Assembly: GCA_050699035.1 (NCBI GenBank)
Contig: JBOHDE010000202.1
Coordinates: 1 to 7,352 of the forward strand
DNA from: WHTB01 sp050699035
GTDB lineage: Bacteria; Actinomycetota; Actinomycetes; Propionibacteriales; Nocardioidaceae
Length of the DNA stretch: 7,352 nucleotides
Direction: 5' to 3'
Shown here: positions 6,505-7,352 of the stretch, piece after piece
How positions within the stretch are numbered: the stretch's first letter is position 1
How the letters are laid out: each line of letters opens with the position of its first letter
Translations under genes and position numbers: made by a program
Notes under the pieces: model-generated
The model's database searches: none
Told to the model about the DNA's origin: nothing
What the model saw: only the letters and a program-made list of their open reading frames with translations

Positions 6505-6547
6505 TCGCGAGCAACGCGCCGAACGAGACATACGCGCAACCTCGGCG

Positions 6548-6732
6548 CAAGTATCGGGGGCCGGCACTGCACCCCGGGCTCAATCTTCCCAAGGTGGCCG
6601 AGTGGTCCGGAGCGGCACAGAGATTGCCGAGAGAGGGGCGGTTCGCTCGGCAGATAGTGCCCATGCCGGGCCCACGCCGTGATGTCATGGTTGCGAGCAT
6701 CGCGTTCCCACCGTCGCGGGGAGGACACCGAA
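6548..6732 (+). other. Non-coding stretch upstream of the permease, probable promoter and leader
   Basis: No convincing gene is seen between the palindromic element and the permease start. The stretch holds a small stem CGGGG/CCCCG (6555-6559 with 6572-6576) and a seven-base-pair stem TGCCGAG/CTCGGCA (6625-6631 with 6646-6652) enclosing a 14-base loop. No -10/-35 pair at standard spacing and no known purine or xanthine riboswitch core could be recognised by eye. The permease promoter most likely lies here. Confidence 0.4.
6718..6725 (+). promoter_or_regulatory. Strong ribosome binding site of the permease gene
   Basis: GGGGAGGA ends seven bases before the ATG at 6733, fixing the permease start and showing that this mRNA has a leader, unlike the two divergent central genes. 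Confidence 0.8.
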
Positions 6733-7352
6733 ATGGCTGCTGGCTGGAAGGTCGTCTACGGGGGCAAGACACCGCCGCCGGGCGAGGTCGTACGCCCGGA
6801 CGAACGGCTGTCGTGGGCACGCACGGCGGGGCTCGGAGCCCAGCACGTCGTGGCGATGTTCGGTGCGACGTTCGTCTTCCCGCTGGTGATGGGCCTCAAC
6901 GCCCAGCTGGCGATCATGATGAGCGGCATCGCCACGATCTGCTTCCTGCTGATCGTGTCGGGCAAGGTGCCGAGCTACCTGGGCACCAGCGCCTCCTTCG
7001 TCGGAGGCGTGGCAGCGATCAGGGCCCAAGGAGGGGACTCCTCCGATGTCACTGGCGCGATCTTCGTCGCCGGTGCGGTCCTGGTCCTGGCCGGGGTGCT
7101 GATCCACTTCCTCGGGTCGGCCGTGCTGCACAAGGTGCTGCCGCCGGTCGTGACCGGCGCCGTCGTGATGCTGATCGGCTTCAACCTCGCGCCGGTCGTC
7201 GCCGACATCTACTGGCCGCAGGACCAGTGGATCGCGCTGATCGTGATGACCGCGGTGATCTTGATGGCGGTCGGGCTGCGCGGGTTCTTCGGCCGGATCG
7301 CGATCTTCCTCGGCCTGATCCTCGGGTACGTCCTGTCCTGGGTGTTCGACCA
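6733..7352 (+). CDS. NCS2 family nucleobase:cation symporter, uracil/xanthine permease type (3' end outside window)
   Basis: The frame is open for 206 codons from ATG 6733 to the right edge, about half of a typical NCS2 protein. After a short cytoplasmic N-terminus, TM1 carries the family mark GAQHVVAMFGATFVFPLVMG (residues 35-54), like the QH-AMFGAT of E. coli UraA. Then come TM2 (about 59-75), VPSYLGTSASFVGG covering the start of TM3 (about 79-92), and further hydrophobic segments with GAVVMLIGFNLAP. NCS2 carriers import uracil, xanthine, urate or related bases with a cation across the inner membrane; the visible half does not decide between them, though similarity to the uracil group is strongest by eye. 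Together with a PucR-type regulator and the AllFGH-like genes it suggests import of a purine- or pyrimidine-derived nitrogen source. Confidence 0.92.
   Translation, partial: MAAGWKVVYGGKTPPPGEVVRPDERLSWARTAGLGAQHVVAMFGATFVFPLVMGLNAQLAIMMSGIATICFLLIVSGKVPSYLGTSASFVGGVAAIRAQGGDSSDVTGAIFVAGAVLVLAGVLIHFLGSAVLHKVLPPVVTGAVVMLIGFNLAPVVADIYWPQDQWIALIVMTAVILMAVGLRGFFGRIAIFLGLILGYVLSWVFD

Larger units (their letters stand above)
6220..6547 (-). ncRNA. Candidate structured RNA or palindromic repeat element of 328 bases
   Basis: The segment is closed by inverted arms 6220-6242 and 6525-6547, which pair at 20 of 23 positions. Inside are three further long inverted repeats in series (6284-6343, 6389-6438, 6448-6504) and a small one (TCCTCC 6245-6250 with GGAGGA 6262-6267), so most of the segment can pair as a multi-branch fold. 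Within the arms, pairs 6241/6526, 6232/6535 and 6459/6493 are A-C mismatches read from the plus strand but G.U pairs from the minus strand, which favours a minus-strand RNA. A weak -10-like GATACT (minus strand, 6550-6555) sits just before the outer arm, without a -35 element. The start codon of the minus-strand hydrolase is 97 bases beyond the other arm, so the segment could also be a leader. No coding frame through it looks like a known protein. The alternative is a REP- or MITE-like mobile repeat; no flanking duplication was seen. Confidence 0.4.

Noticed and set aside
6220..6547. Insertion sequence or CRISPR array
   Set aside because: No transposase fragment is visible, no target duplication was found beside the arms, and the inverted repeats differ from each other in sequence, so there are no regularly spaced direct repeats.
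6590..6660. tRNA-like string GTGGCCGAGTGGT followed by GGTTCG, resembling serine or leucine tRNA D-arm and T-loop sequence
   Set aside because: The D-loop would be too long, no anticodon stem or acceptor stem pairs, and the GGTTCG part lies in the loop of another hairpin. Most likely a chance match.
6236..6682. A 148-codon open frame on the plus strand through the palindromic element, and shorter frames on both strands in 6115-6820
   Set aside because: Compositions are Arg/Ser-rich with no recognisable domain and no ribosome binding site, and they run across strong inverted repeats. These look like the spurious frames expected in GC-rich DNA.

Overview
The window comes from a high-GC actinobacterium. 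Codons are strongly GC-biased at the third position, and both genes that leave the short central intergenic gap have a TANNNT box 6 to 7 bases before the start codon, a layout typical of leaderless actinobacterial transcripts. A nocardioidal or related actinomycete would fit, but nothing seen here fixes the genus.

Left half (1-3558, minus strand): a tightly packed operon of three genes. In transcription order these are a DUF2877 protein (AllH/YlbF-like), an FdrA (AllF) homologue and a DUF1116 protein (AllG/YlbE-like) that runs off the left edge. Each junction is a 4-base ATGA overlap. This trio corresponds to the E. coli oxamic transcarbamylase AllFGH, which converts oxamate plus carbamoyl phosphate to oxalurate and, in catabolism, runs in reverse. 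No allantoin gene and no carbamate kinase is in view; the next gene of the operon lies outside the window.

Centre (3594-5324, plus strand): a PucR/CdaR-type regulator transcribed divergently from the trio across only 35 bases, with two nearly abutting -10 boxes and an 8-bp palindrome in the gap. It is the obvious candidate regulator of the operon and of itself.

Right half: an alpha/beta hydrolase (minus strand, 5334-6122) converges on the regulator with 9 bases between the two stop codons. A non-coding stretch of about 610 bases follows, and then the first 206 codons of an NCS2 nucleobase permease (plus strand, from 6733, cut by the right edge). Together, PucR, the permease and the carbamoyltransferase trio suggest uptake and breakdown of a purine- or pyrimidine-derived nitrogen compound.

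The most unusual object is in the non-coding stretch. A 328-base segment (6220-6547) is closed by a 23-base imperfect inverted repeat and contains three more long, nearly perfect inverted repeats in series, so it could fold as a multi-branched RNA or DNA cruciform. Several imperfect pairs in the arms become G.U pairs only on the minus strand, which hints at a minus-strand RNA. It could instead be a repeat or MITE-like element.
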